32,308 bases of DNA. Source: an uncultured Bacilli bacterium. Its GTDB lineage: Bacteria; Bacillota_I; Bacilli_A; RF39; UBA660. Positions 22,179-29,642 of the stretch are shown here, piece after piece. A program made the translations under genes and the position numbers. Numbering within the stretch: the first letter of the stretch is position 1; each line of letters starts with the position of its first letter. The stretch spans positions 1-32,308 of the forward strand of contig CANQOH010000013.1 of the NCBI GenBank assembly GCA_947625425.1, in the 5' to 3' direction. A model generated the notes under the pieces. It ran no database searches, was not told the DNA's origin, and was given only the letters and a program-made list of their open reading frames with translations.

Positions 22179-23021
22179 ATGCAGTATTCTTTATTAATGA
22201 AGTTTAAGAATTTTGCAATACAACATCGAAGACTGGTTGTATTATTTTTTGTTTTCTCAATATTAGGTATTTTTTCCTATGTCTTTGGTGTAAGTTATAG
22301 TAGGAGAGAAGATAATGAAGAGTTTGGTGAGATACAAAAGTTAGTAGCAACATATCGCAAGAAAGATAAAGGTATTTATAATAATTTAGAAATAGATGAA
22401 ATAGATGAGATAGCTAAAGGAATAGATGTTTCTTCTTGGCAAGGTGATATAGATTTTGCAAAAGTTAAAGATAGTGGGATTGATTTTATTATAATTAGAT
22501 GTGGATTTAGATTACAACAATCGGGAACACTTACAGAGGATTCAAAGTTTAAAACTAATATTAGTGAAGCTAATAGATATGGAATACCAGTAGGAGTTTA
22601 TTTTTATTCAGCAGCAATAAATAGAGAAGAAGCTTTAGAAGAAGCAAGTTTTGTTTTAAATTTAATTAAGGATTATGAAGTAATTTATCCAGTTATTTAT
22701 GATTTTGAAATGTTTAATACTGATAGAGCTAAAGATATAGATGATAATGTTATAAATAATAATGCTAAGACTTTTTTATCATATATAGAAGAACATGGAT
22801 ATAAAGGTATGTTATATACTAATTTACATGATTTAAATAATCATTGGAATATGGATAAATTACATAAATATAAAATATGGTATGCCCAATATGCCGAGAT
22901 GGTTAATTACGAAGGTGATTATGAAATATGGCAGTATGCTAATAATGGAAGAATAGATGGAATATTGGGGAATGTTGATTTAGATGAATCATATATTACT
23001 TATAAAAAAGTAGGAGATTAA
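22179..23021 (+). CDS. Membrane-anchored GH25 lysozyme (muramidase)
   Basis: 280 residues. An N-terminal membrane helix (about 19-38) is followed by a linker and a GH25 domain from about residue 79: KGIDVSSWQGDIDFAKV with Asp83, FIIIRCGF, GVYFYSAA, PVIYDFEMF with the Asp175/Glu177 catalytic pair, IWYAQY, and YEIWQYANNGRIDGILGNVDLD. GH25 enzymes cut the MurNAc-GlcNAc bond of peptidoglycan. The signal-anchor lacks an obvious cleavage site, so it should stay in the membrane facing the wall. Shine-Dalgarno AGGAG. It precedes a DD-carboxypeptidase gene, so two wall enzymes are neighbours. Confidence 0.93.
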   Translation: MQYSLLMKFKNFAIQHRRLVVLFFVFSILGIFSYVFGVSYSRREDNEEFGEIQKLVATYRKKDKGIYNNLEIDEIDEIAKGIDVSSWQGDIDFAKVKDSGIDFIIIRCGFRLQQSGTLTEDSKFKTNISEANRYGIPVGVYFYSAAINREEALEEASFVLNLIKDYEVIYPVIYDFEMFNTDRAKDIDDNVINNNAKTFLSYIEEHGYKGMLYTNLHDLNNHWNMDKLHKYKIWYAQYAEMVNYEGDYEIWQYANNGRIDGILGNVDLDESYITYKKVGD

Positions 23022-23044
23022 AGGACTTATTAAGTCCTTTTTTT
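23020..23044 (+). terminator. Terminator after the GH25 gene
   Basis: AAAGGACTTA pairs with TAAGTCCTTT (23031-23040), followed by TTTT; the left arm starts at the GH25 stop codon. Confidence 0.85.
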
Positions 23045-23067
23045 CATATAGTTATTTAGGTGAGGAT

Positions 23068-24120
23068 ATGAAGAAATTATTATTCTTAATATTACTATTA
23101 TTTATACCATTAAAGATAGAAGCAATTAGTGCTAATTCATATATTGTAATGGATATGGATAGTGGGAGAGTTTTAGAAGGTAGTAGGATTAATAAAGAAA
23201 GTTTAATTGCTAGTATTACGAAGATATTAACAGCTATTACAGCAATAGAATATGGTAAGTTAGATAGTACAGTAAGAATTAATCAAGATGTTTTAAAAGC
23301 TTATGGTAGTGGGATATATGTCCAAATAGGAGAAGAATTAAAGTTAGATGATTTATTATATGGCTTAATGCTTAGAAGTGGGAATGATGCAGCTTTAGCA
23401 ATAGCTTCCTCAGTTGGTGGTTCAGTAGATAATTTTGTTTATTTGATGAATGAAAAAGCTAAAGAGATAGGGATGAAAGATTCACATTTTGTAAATCCAT
23501 CGGGCTTAGAAGAAAATGATGGAACAGGAAATATGTCGACAGTTTATGATATGGCAAAACTTACAAGATACGCAATGCAAAATGAAGATTATAAAAGAAT
23601 TACAGGAACAAAAGAAATAACGATTAAATCAAGTATGAAAACATATAAATGGATTAATAAAAATAAATTACTTAGGATATACAAATATTGTACGGGAGGT
23701 AAAACAGGTTTTACTAAAAAAGCTCGTCGTACTTTAGTTACAACAGCTAGTAAAGATGGAATGAATTTAATAGTAGTTACTTTTAATGATGGTAATGATT
23801 TTAATGATCATAAGAATTTATATGAAAAATATTTTAATAGTTATAAAAGAGTTAAAGTTATTGATAAGAATGATGATTATGGGGAGAATATAAAGATTAA
23901 AAATGATTTTTATTTAGTAGTTAAAGATGGTGAAAAGTATGAAACTAATGTGATTAAAGAAGATATAGATAATGCGGATAATGGGAGTATTGTTGGGAAG
24001 GTAGAAGTTATTTTAAATGGAGAGGTAATTGGTTATCGTAATTTATATTATGAAAAGAAGAGTGTTACGGAAGATCAAAGTTTTATAGATAAATTGTTAA
24101 ATTTTATTAAGTTTTGGTGA
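23068..24120 (+). CDS. D-alanyl-D-alanine carboxypeptidase (DacB/DacF-type, PBP5 family)
   Basis: 350 residues. The signal peptide ends near IEA|IS (about 19). Active-site motifs are all present: S49-I-T-K52, S104-G-N106 and K212-T-G214. A C-terminal domain and a hydrophobic, amphipathic end (FIDKLLNFIKFW) for membrane attachment follow. It trims the terminal D-Ala from peptidoglycan stem peptides, limiting crosslinks. The gene leads into spmA and spmB (3-base gap), which matches the Bacillus dacB-spmA-spmB sporulation operon, so DacB-type is the best name by synteny, although the sequence alone cannot separate DacB from DacF. Shine-Dalgarno GGTGAGG. Confidence 0.92.
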   Translation: MKKLLFLILLLFIPLKIEAISANSYIVMDMDSGRVLEGSRINKESLIASITKILTAITAIEYGKLDSTVRINQDVLKAYGSGIYVQIGEELKLDDLLYGLMLRSGNDAALAIASSVGGSVDNFVYLMNEKAKEIGMKDSHFVNPSGLEENDGTGNMSTVYDMAKLTRYAMQNEDYKRITGTKEITIKSSMKTYKWINKNKLLRIYKYCTGGKTGFTKKARRTLVTTASKDGMNLIVVTFNDGNDFNDHKNLYEKYFNSYKRVKVIDKNDDYGENIKIKNDFYLVVKDGEKYETNVIKEDIDNADNGSIVGKVEVILNGEVIGYRNLYYEKKSVTEDQSFIDKLLNFIKFW

Positions 24121-24123
24121 GAT

Positions 24124-24699
24124 ATGATAAATAAAATATGGTTAATATTAATTAGTATTGGAATAGGTTATTCTTTTTTTAATAGTAGTGTTAATATGGG
24201 AGATATTATTTTAGATAGTTCGAATGGGGCTTTTGAATTAATTATTTCGATTGGACCTTTAATAGTATTATGGTCAGGAATTATGAATATTGCGAGTAAG
24301 AGTGGTTTACTTGCTAAATTTAGTAACTTACTTAAACCATTACTTAAAAGAATAATGCCTAGTATTAAAAGAGAGAAAGCTTTAGAATATATTTCTTCAA
24401 ATATCGCAGCTAATATGTTAGGGTTAGGATCAGTAGCAACACCAGCTGGACTTAAAGCGATGAAAGAATTAAATGAAGAAAATAAAACACCGGGAGTAGC
24501 TAGTGATGGAATGATTACCTTTTTAATTTTGAATACGAGTGGAGTTACGATTATACCAATGACAGTTATTGCTTTAAGAGCAGCTTATGGAAGTGTTAAT
24601 GCTTCGGGAATTATTATTCCTAGTATTATTGCAACATGTGTTAGTACCATATGTGGTTTAACATTAGATTATTTTATTAGGAGGAGAAATGCTAAGTAA
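24124..24699 (+). CDS. spmA: Spore maturation protein A (nucleoside-recognition/Gate domain)
   Basis: 191 residues, a membrane protein: N-terminal helix, the Gate-domain region (about 30-65; GAFELIISIGPLIVLWSGIM), conserved SSNIAANMLGLGSVATPAGLKAM, and NTSGVTIIPMTVIALRAAYGS with two later helices. In Bacillus SpmA works with SpmB in dehydrating the spore core; the wider family is linked to transport. It sits three bases after the carboxypeptidase gene and overlaps spmB by 11 bases, so the trio is one operon. Confidence 0.9.
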   Translation: MINKIWLILISIGIGYSFFNSSVNMGDIILDSSNGAFELIISIGPLIVLWSGIMNIASKSGLLAKFSNLLKPLLKRIMPSIKREKALEYISSNIAANMLGLGSVATPAGLKAMKELNEENKTPGVASDGMITFLILNTSGVTIIPMTVIALRAAYGSVNASGIIIPSIIATCVSTICGLTLDYFIRRRNAK

Positions 24700-25171
24700 G
24701 TATATTATTCCTTTAATAGTTATTATTATTGTTTTTTATGGCTTTTTTAAAAAGGTAGATATTTATGAATGCTTTTTAGAAGGAAGTGTTGATGGACTTA
24801 AAACGGTAGTTAGTATTATACCAGTTGTTTTAGCTATGATTTTTGCGGTTAATATCTTTGTTGAAAGTGGTGTTTTAAATTTAATAGGTGGGGCTTTTAA
24901 AGATATAGTACCGATGATTATTTTAAGACCAATAAGTGGGAATGCCACATTAGCTTATCTTAGTAAGATATTTCAAAAGTATGGTGTAGATTCTTATTTT
25001 GGTAATTTAGCAAGTGTTATTCAAGGAGCGACTGATACAACTATTTATGTTTTAGCTTTATACTTTGGTAGTGTAGGAATTAAAAAGACAAGATATGCTT
25101 TATTAGGAGGTTTATTTGCAGATATTTGTGGAATAATAGCAGCCTTCATTGTAGTTAGATTCTTTTTTTGA
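24689..25171 (+). CDS. spmB: Spore maturation protein B
   Basis: 160 residues with N-terminal helix, a Gate-domain region (LKTVVSIIPVVLAMIFAVNIF), the conserved RPISGNATLAYLSKIF segment, QGATDTTIYVLALYFGSVG and a C-terminal helix. It pairs with SpmA. Overlapping translation starts (GGAGGAGAAATG) ensure coupling. A promoter for the next gene lies inside its final codons. Confidence 0.9.
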   Translation: MLSKYIIPLIVIIIVFYGFFKKVDIYECFLEGSVDGLKTVVSIIPVVLAMIFAVNIFVESGVLNLIGGAFKDIVPMIILRPISGNATLAYLSKIFQKYGVDSYFGNLASVIQGATDTTIYVLALYFGSVGIKKTRYALLGGLFADICGIIAAFIVVRFFF

Positions 25172-25177
25172 TATAAT
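25149..25177 (+). promoter_or_regulatory. Promoter within the spmB 3' end
   Basis: TTGTAG (25149-25154), 17 bases, TATAAT (25172-25177) with TG at 25169-25170. It allows the zinc-ribbon gene to be expressed apart from the spm operon. Confidence 0.7.
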
Positions 25178-25199
25178 GTAAACAGGTTGTGATGATGTT

Positions 25200-25700
25200 A
25201 TGGCAGAAGAAAAATTAGCTAAAGTAAAATGTCATAAATGTGGTTTTGAAAATGTAAAAGGAACTTTTAGATGTATTAAATGTAAAACCCCATTAAGCGA
25301 AACAAAAAGTTGTCCTAAATGTGCTAAAAGAAATAAAGTAGATGCGGTTAGATGTAGTAGTTGTGGATATAAATTTAATAAAAAGAGAAGAAGTGTCTTT
25401 TTTAACTTAATTATAGCTATATTATTAGTTGTTGTTTTAGCTTTAATGGTTTATTTTGAACATAGTGGAGCAGTTAATAATATTAATTATGTTTTAAAAA
25501 TATTAGCAGTTTTATTTATCTTTGGTTTATTATATGGAACAATTAATTATGGTAAAAGCGATGTAATTAAATTTAGTGCTGAAGAAGAAATGATAGATAA
25601 TGATAAATTTGAATTATTAAAAAAGATAAGTAATATTGCGATTGTGATTGGAACTATTTTAGCAGTAGGTTTTTTAATATATTATTATTTTATAAAATAA
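25200..25700 (+). CDS. Double zinc-ribbon membrane protein
   Basis: 166 residues. Two zinc ribbons are visible: CHKC...CIKC (about 11-28) and CPKC...CSSC (about 38-55). They are followed by a basic patch (KKRR) and three membrane helices (about 67-85, 95-113 and 144-164). Zinc ribbons of this sort mostly bind nucleic acid or proteins; the function in membrane-bound forms is unknown. The ribosome site is weak (AGG, then GTGATG). Its place between spmB and rluB is not part of the Bacillus order as recalled. Confidence 0.82.
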   Translation: MAEEKLAKVKCHKCGFENVKGTFRCIKCKTPLSETKSCPKCAKRNKVDAVRCSSCGYKFNKKRRSVFFNLIIAILLVVVLALMVYFEHSGAVNNINYVLKILAVLFIFGLLYGTINYGKSDVIKFSAEEEMIDNDKFELLKKISNIAIVIGTILAVGFLIYYYFIK

Positions 25701-25721
25701 GAGAAATATTTCTCTTTTTTT
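25699..25721 (+). terminator. Terminator after the zinc-ribbon gene
   Basis: An 18-base perfect palindrome centred on ATAT (AAGAGAAATATTTCTCTT) overlaps the stop codon and is followed by five more T's. Confidence 0.8.
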
Positions 25722-25732
25722 GAATTTTTGTG

Positions 25733-25738
25733 TATAAT
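25733..25738 (+). promoter_or_regulatory. -10 element upstream of rluB
   Basis: TATAAT right after the terminator; no clear -35. The expected start is around 25745, giving a short leader with GGTGATGGAG before ATG 25757. Confidence 0.5.
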
Positions 25739-25756
25739 TTGAAGCAGGTGATGGAG

Positions 25757-26479
25757 ATGGAACGTTTACAAAAGGTGATTGCTAATAGTGGTTATTGTTC
25801 AAGAAGAAAAGCTGAAGAATTAATATTAGCAGGTAAAGTATATGTTAATGAAGAAGTAGTAACTGAATTAGGAACTAAAGTGGATAGTAAAGATACAATA
25901 GTTGTGGAAGGTGTTACTTTAAATAAAAATGTTAAAAAAGAATATTATTTACTTAATAAACCTAGAGGATATATATGTAGTGTTAGTGATGAAAAAGGAA
26001 GAAAAGTTGTTACTGATTTAATTGAAACTAAGGAAAGAATTTATCCTGTAGGAAGATTAGATTATGATACAACAGGGTTACTTATTTTAACTAATGATGG
26101 TGAATTTGCTAATATATTAATGCATCCATCTAATGAAATAGAAAAAACATATGTAGCGATTATTGAAGGTATTTTAACTACGGAAGAAATTTATCAAATA
26201 AAAAATGGGGTTGTGATAGATGGAATTAAAGTAGTTCCTAAAAGATTTAAAGTACGTAGTAAAGATGAAGAAAAAAATAGATCTAATGTCTCAATAACAA
26301 TTGTTGAAGGACGTAATCATATTGTAAAGAAAATATTTGAAAGTATTCATCACCCCGTTAATAAATTAACAAGAACTAATTATGCCTTTTTAGATGTTAA
26401 AGGTTTACAATCTGGCGATTATCGTTATTTAAGTTTAGATGAAGTTAATAGATTAAAAGCACTAAAAAAGAAGAGGTAA
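25757..26479 (+). CDS. rluB: 23S rRNA pseudouridine synthase B (RsuA/RluB family)
   Basis: 240 residues from ATG 25757: the family normally opens MERLQKVIA, exactly as here, and GGTGATGGAG gives a ribosome site. An N-terminal S4 RNA-binding domain (about 1-60; SRRKAEELI, GKVYVNEE) precedes the catalytic domain with LNKPRGYICS and PVGRLDYDTTGLLILTNDG, in which Asp102 is the catalytic residue. It isomerises uridine in 23S rRNA. It follows the spm operon as in Bacillus (ypuL/rluB). It ends at a bidirectional terminator shared with the ferredoxin gene. Confidence 0.93.
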   Translation: MERLQKVIANSGYCSRRKAEELILAGKVYVNEEVVTELGTKVDSKDTIVVEGVTLNKNVKKEYYLLNKPRGYICSVSDEKGRKVVTDLIETKERIYPVGRLDYDTTGLLILTNDGEFANILMHPSNEIEKTYVAIIEGILTTEEIYQIKNGVVIDGIKVVPKRFKVRSKDEEKNRSNVSITIVEGRNHIVKKIFESIHHPVNKLTRTNYAFLDVKGLQSGDYRYLSLDEVNRLKALKKKR

Positions 26480-26490
26480 ACTCTTCTTTT
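26466..26490. terminator. Bidirectional terminator between rluB and the ferredoxin gene
   Basis: AAAAGAAGAG (26466-26475), five-base loop, CTCTTCTTTT (26481-26490). T-runs follow on both strands, serving both convergent genes. Confidence 0.85.
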
Positions 26491-26499
26491 GTTATGCTA

Positions 26500-26796
26500 T
26501 TAATTATTTGCCTCTTCTGTTGCTTCACTACTAGCATTTGTAGTTTCTTCTGCAACTACTTCAGTTGTTTCTTGATTAACTACTTCAGCTTGTTTAACAC
26601 CTTCAGCTACTTCATTACCAGTGCTTTCAACAGTAATAGCATCTACTGGGCAAGCATCTTTAGCTTCTTTAACAGAATCAGTTACTTCTTGTTTAACTAC
26701 TGAAGATAAACCTTGATCATTAAAAGCAAAATGTTCACTATCTATAGCTACACAAGCTCCGCAACCGATACATTTATTTTCATCTACTTTAATCAT
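26500..26796 (-). CDS. Ferredoxin, single [4Fe-4S], with an acidic C-terminal tail
   Basis: 98 residues. The cluster ligands are C-I-G-C-G-A-C (about 9-15) and Cys49 in ACPVDAI, one cluster, as in Bacillus Fer. It is a small cytoplasmic electron carrier. The fold ends near residue 58; the remaining 40 residues are a low-complexity tail of Glu, Ala, Thr and Val with no cysteine, rare in this family. The Shine-Dalgarno AAGGAGG is very strong and the promoter fit is good, suggesting high expression. Confidence 0.93.
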   Translation of the reverse strand: MIKVDENKCIGCGACVAIDSEHFAFNDQGLSSVVKQEVTDSVKEAKDACPVDAITVESTGNEVAEGVKQAEVVNQETTEVVAEETTNASSEATEEANN

Positions 26797-26819
26797 GATA
26801 ATTCCTCCTTATCTACTTA

Positions 26820-26848
26820 ATAATAGCAATTATAAGTAAAAAATGCAA
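26820..26848 (-). promoter_or_regulatory. Promoter of the ferredoxin gene
   Basis: On the minus strand: TTGCAT (26848-26843), 17 bases, TATTAT (26825-26820). An AAGGAGG ribosome site lies between it and the ATG. Confidence 0.7.
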
Positions 26849-26915
26849 ACAAAATAAAATTTATTTATCTTTACATATTATGGTAAAGATATATGTTTAA
26901 AAAAGCTTTTATTTA

Positions 26916-26924
26916 TGGTATTAT
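26916..26924 (+). promoter_or_regulatory. Extended -10 promoter for the acidic tail-anchored protein
   Basis: TGGTATTAT, with a weak TTTAAA (26896-26901) at 17 bases. The rest of the 154-base divergent gap (26797-26950) holds only this and the ferredoxin promoter. Confidence 0.55.
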
Positions 26925-26950
26925 TATTAAGAGAATAGGAGTGTCTTTAT

Positions 26951-28018
26951 ATGCAGTCAAGAATGAATAAATACTATGATAATATTGATGATATGGAAGA
27001 AGTAGTACCATCTAGAGCTCAAAGAAATAAAGATTTATATAAAGAAGTAAGTAATTTAGAAATCGAAGATTTTGATTTACATAGTAATGTTTCAGTATTA
27101 GGTTATAATAAAGATAATATAGATATTAATGATATTAAAGAAATATTAACAGAAAAATATGCTGAAAATAAAAGAGATAAAAGTTTTGGTAGTGTTGAAG
27201 AGGAAGATTTACCAGAAATAAGTTTAGATGAAACAAGGGAATATGATATTAATTCATTATTATCTAAAGCTAAAGAAAATAAAGAAGTTAATTATGAAAA
27301 AGAAAGATTAATGAAACTTCGTGATACGCAATATAATATCTTTAAAGATATAGAAGAAATGCAAAATTCAGATAATAAAGATAACTCAGAAAAAATAAAA
27401 AGACCAGAAAAAATGAGTTCAGAAAATGAATTATTCGATTTGATTAATACAATAACTTCTAAAGAATTAGCTAAAGCGGCTGAAGATAATGATGATCTAG
27501 ATCCTCTAGATATCTTAGCTGATTTAAAAGGTGAAGATGAAAATACTAAAGTAATGGGAGCTTTAGATGTTACCGAAGAAAAAGAAGATACTTTAGAAAC
27601 AATAATTAAAGATATAAATCTTGATGAAGATAAAGATAAAGAAGAGAAAATAGAAGAAGAAGTAAAAGAAGCAGAAGAAGAACTTAAAGAAATAGCGCAA
27701 GCTAGTATGGAAAAAATTGAAAAAGATGAAGAAGACGAAAAGATAAAAGAAACACAAAACTTCAGTACTAATGAACTTGGTAATATTATGAATACAAGAA
27801 CATTAGAAATAGATAAAGGTACTCCAGTAACTTTAGATAAAACAAATACTAATAAATTATCATTTACGCAAAATGATTTTGATGACTTTAATGATTTAAA
27901 AGAAGATATGCATGCAACAAAGATAGTTATAAAAGTATTAATTGCTATAATTGTCTTAATATTTATAGTTGGTTGTGTCTTATTACTTAATAAATTATTA
28001 GGATGGGGACTATTTTAA
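26951..28018 (+). CDS. Large acidic tail-anchored membrane protein, unknown
   Basis: 355 residues. Residues 1 to about 320 are very rich in Glu, Asp, Lys and Asn, with short helical blocks (about 105-135, 145-175) and an Glu/Lys-rich coil (about 215-260). A single membrane helix lies at about 326-347 and only a few residues follow, so nearly the whole protein faces the cytoplasm. Short hydrophobic islands (NELFDLINTITS; TNELGNIMNTRTLEI) may be docking motifs. This type of scaffold is common near cell-division genes in Bacilli, but nothing here proves such a role. Shine-Dalgarno AGGAGTG. Confidence 0.75.
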   Translation: MQSRMNKYYDNIDDMEEVVPSRAQRNKDLYKEVSNLEIEDFDLHSNVSVLGYNKDNIDINDIKEILTEKYAENKRDKSFGSVEEEDLPEISLDETREYDINSLLSKAKENKEVNYEKERLMKLRDTQYNIFKDIEEMQNSDNKDNSEKIKRPEKMSSENELFDLINTITSKELAKAAEDNDDLDPLDILADLKGEDENTKVMGALDVTEEKEDTLETIIKDINLDEDKDKEEKIEEEVKEAEEELKEIAQASMEKIEKDEEDEKIKETQNFSTNELGNIMNTRTLEIDKGTPVTLDKTNTNKLSFTQNDFDDFNDLKEDMHATKIVIKVLIAIIVLIFIVGCVLLLNKLLGWGLF

Positions 28019-28033
28019 TATAGTTCTCTTTTT
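28005..28033 (+). terminator. Terminator after the tail-anchored protein gene
   Basis: GGGGACTAT (28005-28013) pairs with ATAGTTCTC (28020-28028), with two G-U pairs and a six-base loop, then five T's. The left arm and loop include the end of the coding region and its stop. Confidence 0.75.
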
Positions 28034-28065
28034 AATTTCATATAATTTAGTATGAAATTAAAAAG
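28028..28065. promoter_or_regulatory. 15-bp perfect inverted repeat over the yunB-like promoter and start codon
   Basis: CTTTTTAATTTCATA (28028-28042) is repeated inverted as TATGAAATTAAAAAG (28051-28065), eight bases apart. The -10 TATAAT (28041-28046) lies at its centre and the ATG (28052-28054) is inside the right arm, with no Shine-Dalgarno. It may be an operator for a dimeric repressor, with transcription starting at the start codon. Confidence 0.55.
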
Positions 28066-28732
28066 AAGAAAAAAGAAAAATATCGTAATTACTATTTTAT
28101 TAATAATTATAATGACTTTAGGTATTTTAAATTATATAGGTGGTAAGATTACACCAAGAGTAGTTGAAATAGTTAAGAGTAATATTAATAAAAGTATTTA
28201 TAATTATATTTTTTATGTGTTTAGTGAAGAAGTATTAGTTAATGAAGATTTATTAAATATAGTTAAATTAAATATGAATGATAAAAAGGAAGTTGTATCA
28301 GTCGATTATAATTTTAATGTAGCTTATAAATATTTGAATGAAGGATTAAATAGGTTATATGAAGAACTTAATACTTTTAAACCTAATATTAAATATTATC
28401 AGGAAAAAGATGGAGTATTTTTTGTACCAGTTGGTTTAATTAATAACAATGTATTATTAGAAAACTTAGGATTTAAAATACCTTGTAAAGTTAATTATAT
28501 TAATGATATAGAGATTAATTTTAGAACAAGAGTTTCAGATTATGGACTTAATAATTTATTAATAGAGTTATATTTAGTAGTTGAAGTTGAAAATGAATTA
28601 TTAAGTCCACAGGGTTATGAATCTTTTAAAGAAGATTATGAAATAGTAGTAGCTTCTAAGGTAATAATGGGAAGTGTTCCGGATTATTATGGAGGAACAA
28701 TTGAAAAATCAAGCTCAATTGTATCTAGTTAA
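28052..28732 (+). CDS. YunB-like (sporulation-associated) membrane protein
   Basis: 226 residues. A basic N-terminus (KLKRRKKKN), one membrane helix (about 10-30), and an extracytoplasmic domain whose ending, SKVIMGSVPDYYGGTIEKSS, matches the YunB pattern (V-G-x-VP-x-x-Y-GG). YunB is known as a mother-cell sporulation protein in Bacillus. The start has no ribosome site; the -10 element is six bases upstream, so translation is probably leaderless. It follows a terminator and lies near YutD, Nfu and a YutH-like gene, which also neighbour yunB in Bacillus. Confidence 0.72.
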   Translation: MKLKRRKKKNIVITILLIIIMTLGILNYIGGKITPRVVEIVKSNINKSIYNYIFYVFSEEVLVNEDLLNIVKLNMNDKKEVVSVDYNFNVAYKYLNEGLNRLYEELNTFKPNIKYYQEKDGVFFVPVGLINNNVLLENLGFKIPCKVNYINDIEINFRTRVSDYGLNNLLIELYLVVEVENELLSPQGYESFKEDYEIVVASKVIMGSVPDYYGGTIEKSSSIVSS

Positions 28733-28774
28733 TTATGTTAATTTGTGGTAGTATATATATAGTAGGTGATGCTT

Positions 28775-29287
28775 ATGGATAATAAAGTATTTATTAATAA
28801 AGCATTTGATGAAGCATTTAAAGATTATTTAACTTATAAAGGAATAGATAGTTCTTTAGAATATAATAAATTTATTGTAGGAGTAATAAGATTGTTAATA
28901 TTGATATATGGCGAAGAAATAGTAACTTATTATAATAATAAAGATGAAAATAGTTTTAATGTTTTAATGCTAAAATATGGTTATTCTTTAGAAGATTATA
29001 GTATGTTTGTTAATAATTTTAATAAATGTCTTAATTTTTCTTTAAAACAGGAAAGTAAAGCAATAAAGAAGAAAAATAAGTATTTTAATCTAGTACAAAA
29101 GAGTTTAATTGATATGTTTGTTATGAAAAATCAAAAAGAGCCAGTTACTAGTGAAGTTAAAAATGAATTTTATGAGTTATTATATACAGCTAATACTAAA
29201 GATTTTTATCGTCGAAGTATTGCTTTAGTAGAAGCTTATAATCCATATGAAATCGATGATTATTTTAAAAAACAAGGGTTAATATAG
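28775..29287 (+). CDS. Conserved-looking helical protein, unknown
   Basis: 170 residues from ATG 28775, chosen because AGGTG (28764-28768) is six bases upstream; the in-frame GTG and ATG just before overlap that site. The protein is soluble, mostly helical and Tyr/Asn/Lys-rich, with no signal peptide or membrane helix and no motif I recognise. It starts 42 bases after the yunB-like gene and leads yutD by 12 bases, so the two are co-transcribed. Confidence 0.75.
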   Translation: MDNKVFINKAFDEAFKDYLTYKGIDSSLEYNKFIVGVIRLLILIYGEEIVTYYNNKDENSFNVLMLKYGYSLEDYSMFVNNFNKCLNFSLKQESKAIKKKNKYFNLVQKSLIDMFVMKNQKEPVTSEVKNEFYELLYTANTKDFYRRSIALVEAYNPYEIDDYFKKQGLI

Positions 29288-29299
29288 TGGGGTGAAGGT

Positions 29300-29587
29300 A
29301 TGAAAAAGATAAACGTTAATGAAGTAGAATATGAAATTATTAAAGATGAGGGAGAAGCAATAGATAAAGATGTTCTTGCCGAAAAGATAACTGATTATTT
29401 TGATGATTTTGATTATATTGTTGGAGATTGGGCTTATGGTAAATTAAGACTTAAAGGTTTTTATGATCCTAGTAATAAAAAATGTTCAAAAATCAATAAT
29501 ATTGCTGATTTAGATAGTTATATTGAAAATAGTTGTGCTTATGGTTGTAAGTGGTTTCAAATTAAAAGAATAAAAGATAATAAATGA
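29300..29587 (+). CDS. yutD: YutD family protein
   Basis: 95 residues. VGDWAYGKLRLKGFYDPSNKK and ENSCAYGCKWFQIK match the YutD family (DUF1027), whose members have DYIVGDWG-x-x-QLRLKGFY and a C-terminal Cys-x-x-(G/Y)CxxF segment. Two or more conserved cysteines are present (about 62, 79 and 83). The function is unknown; it lies near sulfur/Fe-S genes in Bacillus. Shine-Dalgarno GGGGTGAAGG. Confidence 0.88.
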   Translation: MKKINVNEVEYEIIKDEGEAIDKDVLAEKITDYFDDFDYIVGDWAYGKLRLKGFYDPSNKKCSKINNIADLDSYIENSCAYGCKWFQIKRIKDNK

Positions 29588-29616
29588 TTGAAAACATAAA
29601 TATTATTTGTTATAAT
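29588..29616 (+). promoter_or_regulatory. Strong promoter for the proline-rich protein
   Basis: TTGAAA (29588-29593), 17 bases, TATAAT (29611-29616), with TG at 29608-29609. It starts directly at the yutD stop. Confidence 0.82.
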
Positions 29617-29642
29617 AAAAAATAGAATAGAGAGGGATTGCA

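Noticed and set aside
26494..26703. Plus-strand ORF over the ferredoxin gene
   Set aside because: Phe/Ser/Cys-rich mirror of the acidic tail; the ferredoxin motifs are unmistakable on the other strand.
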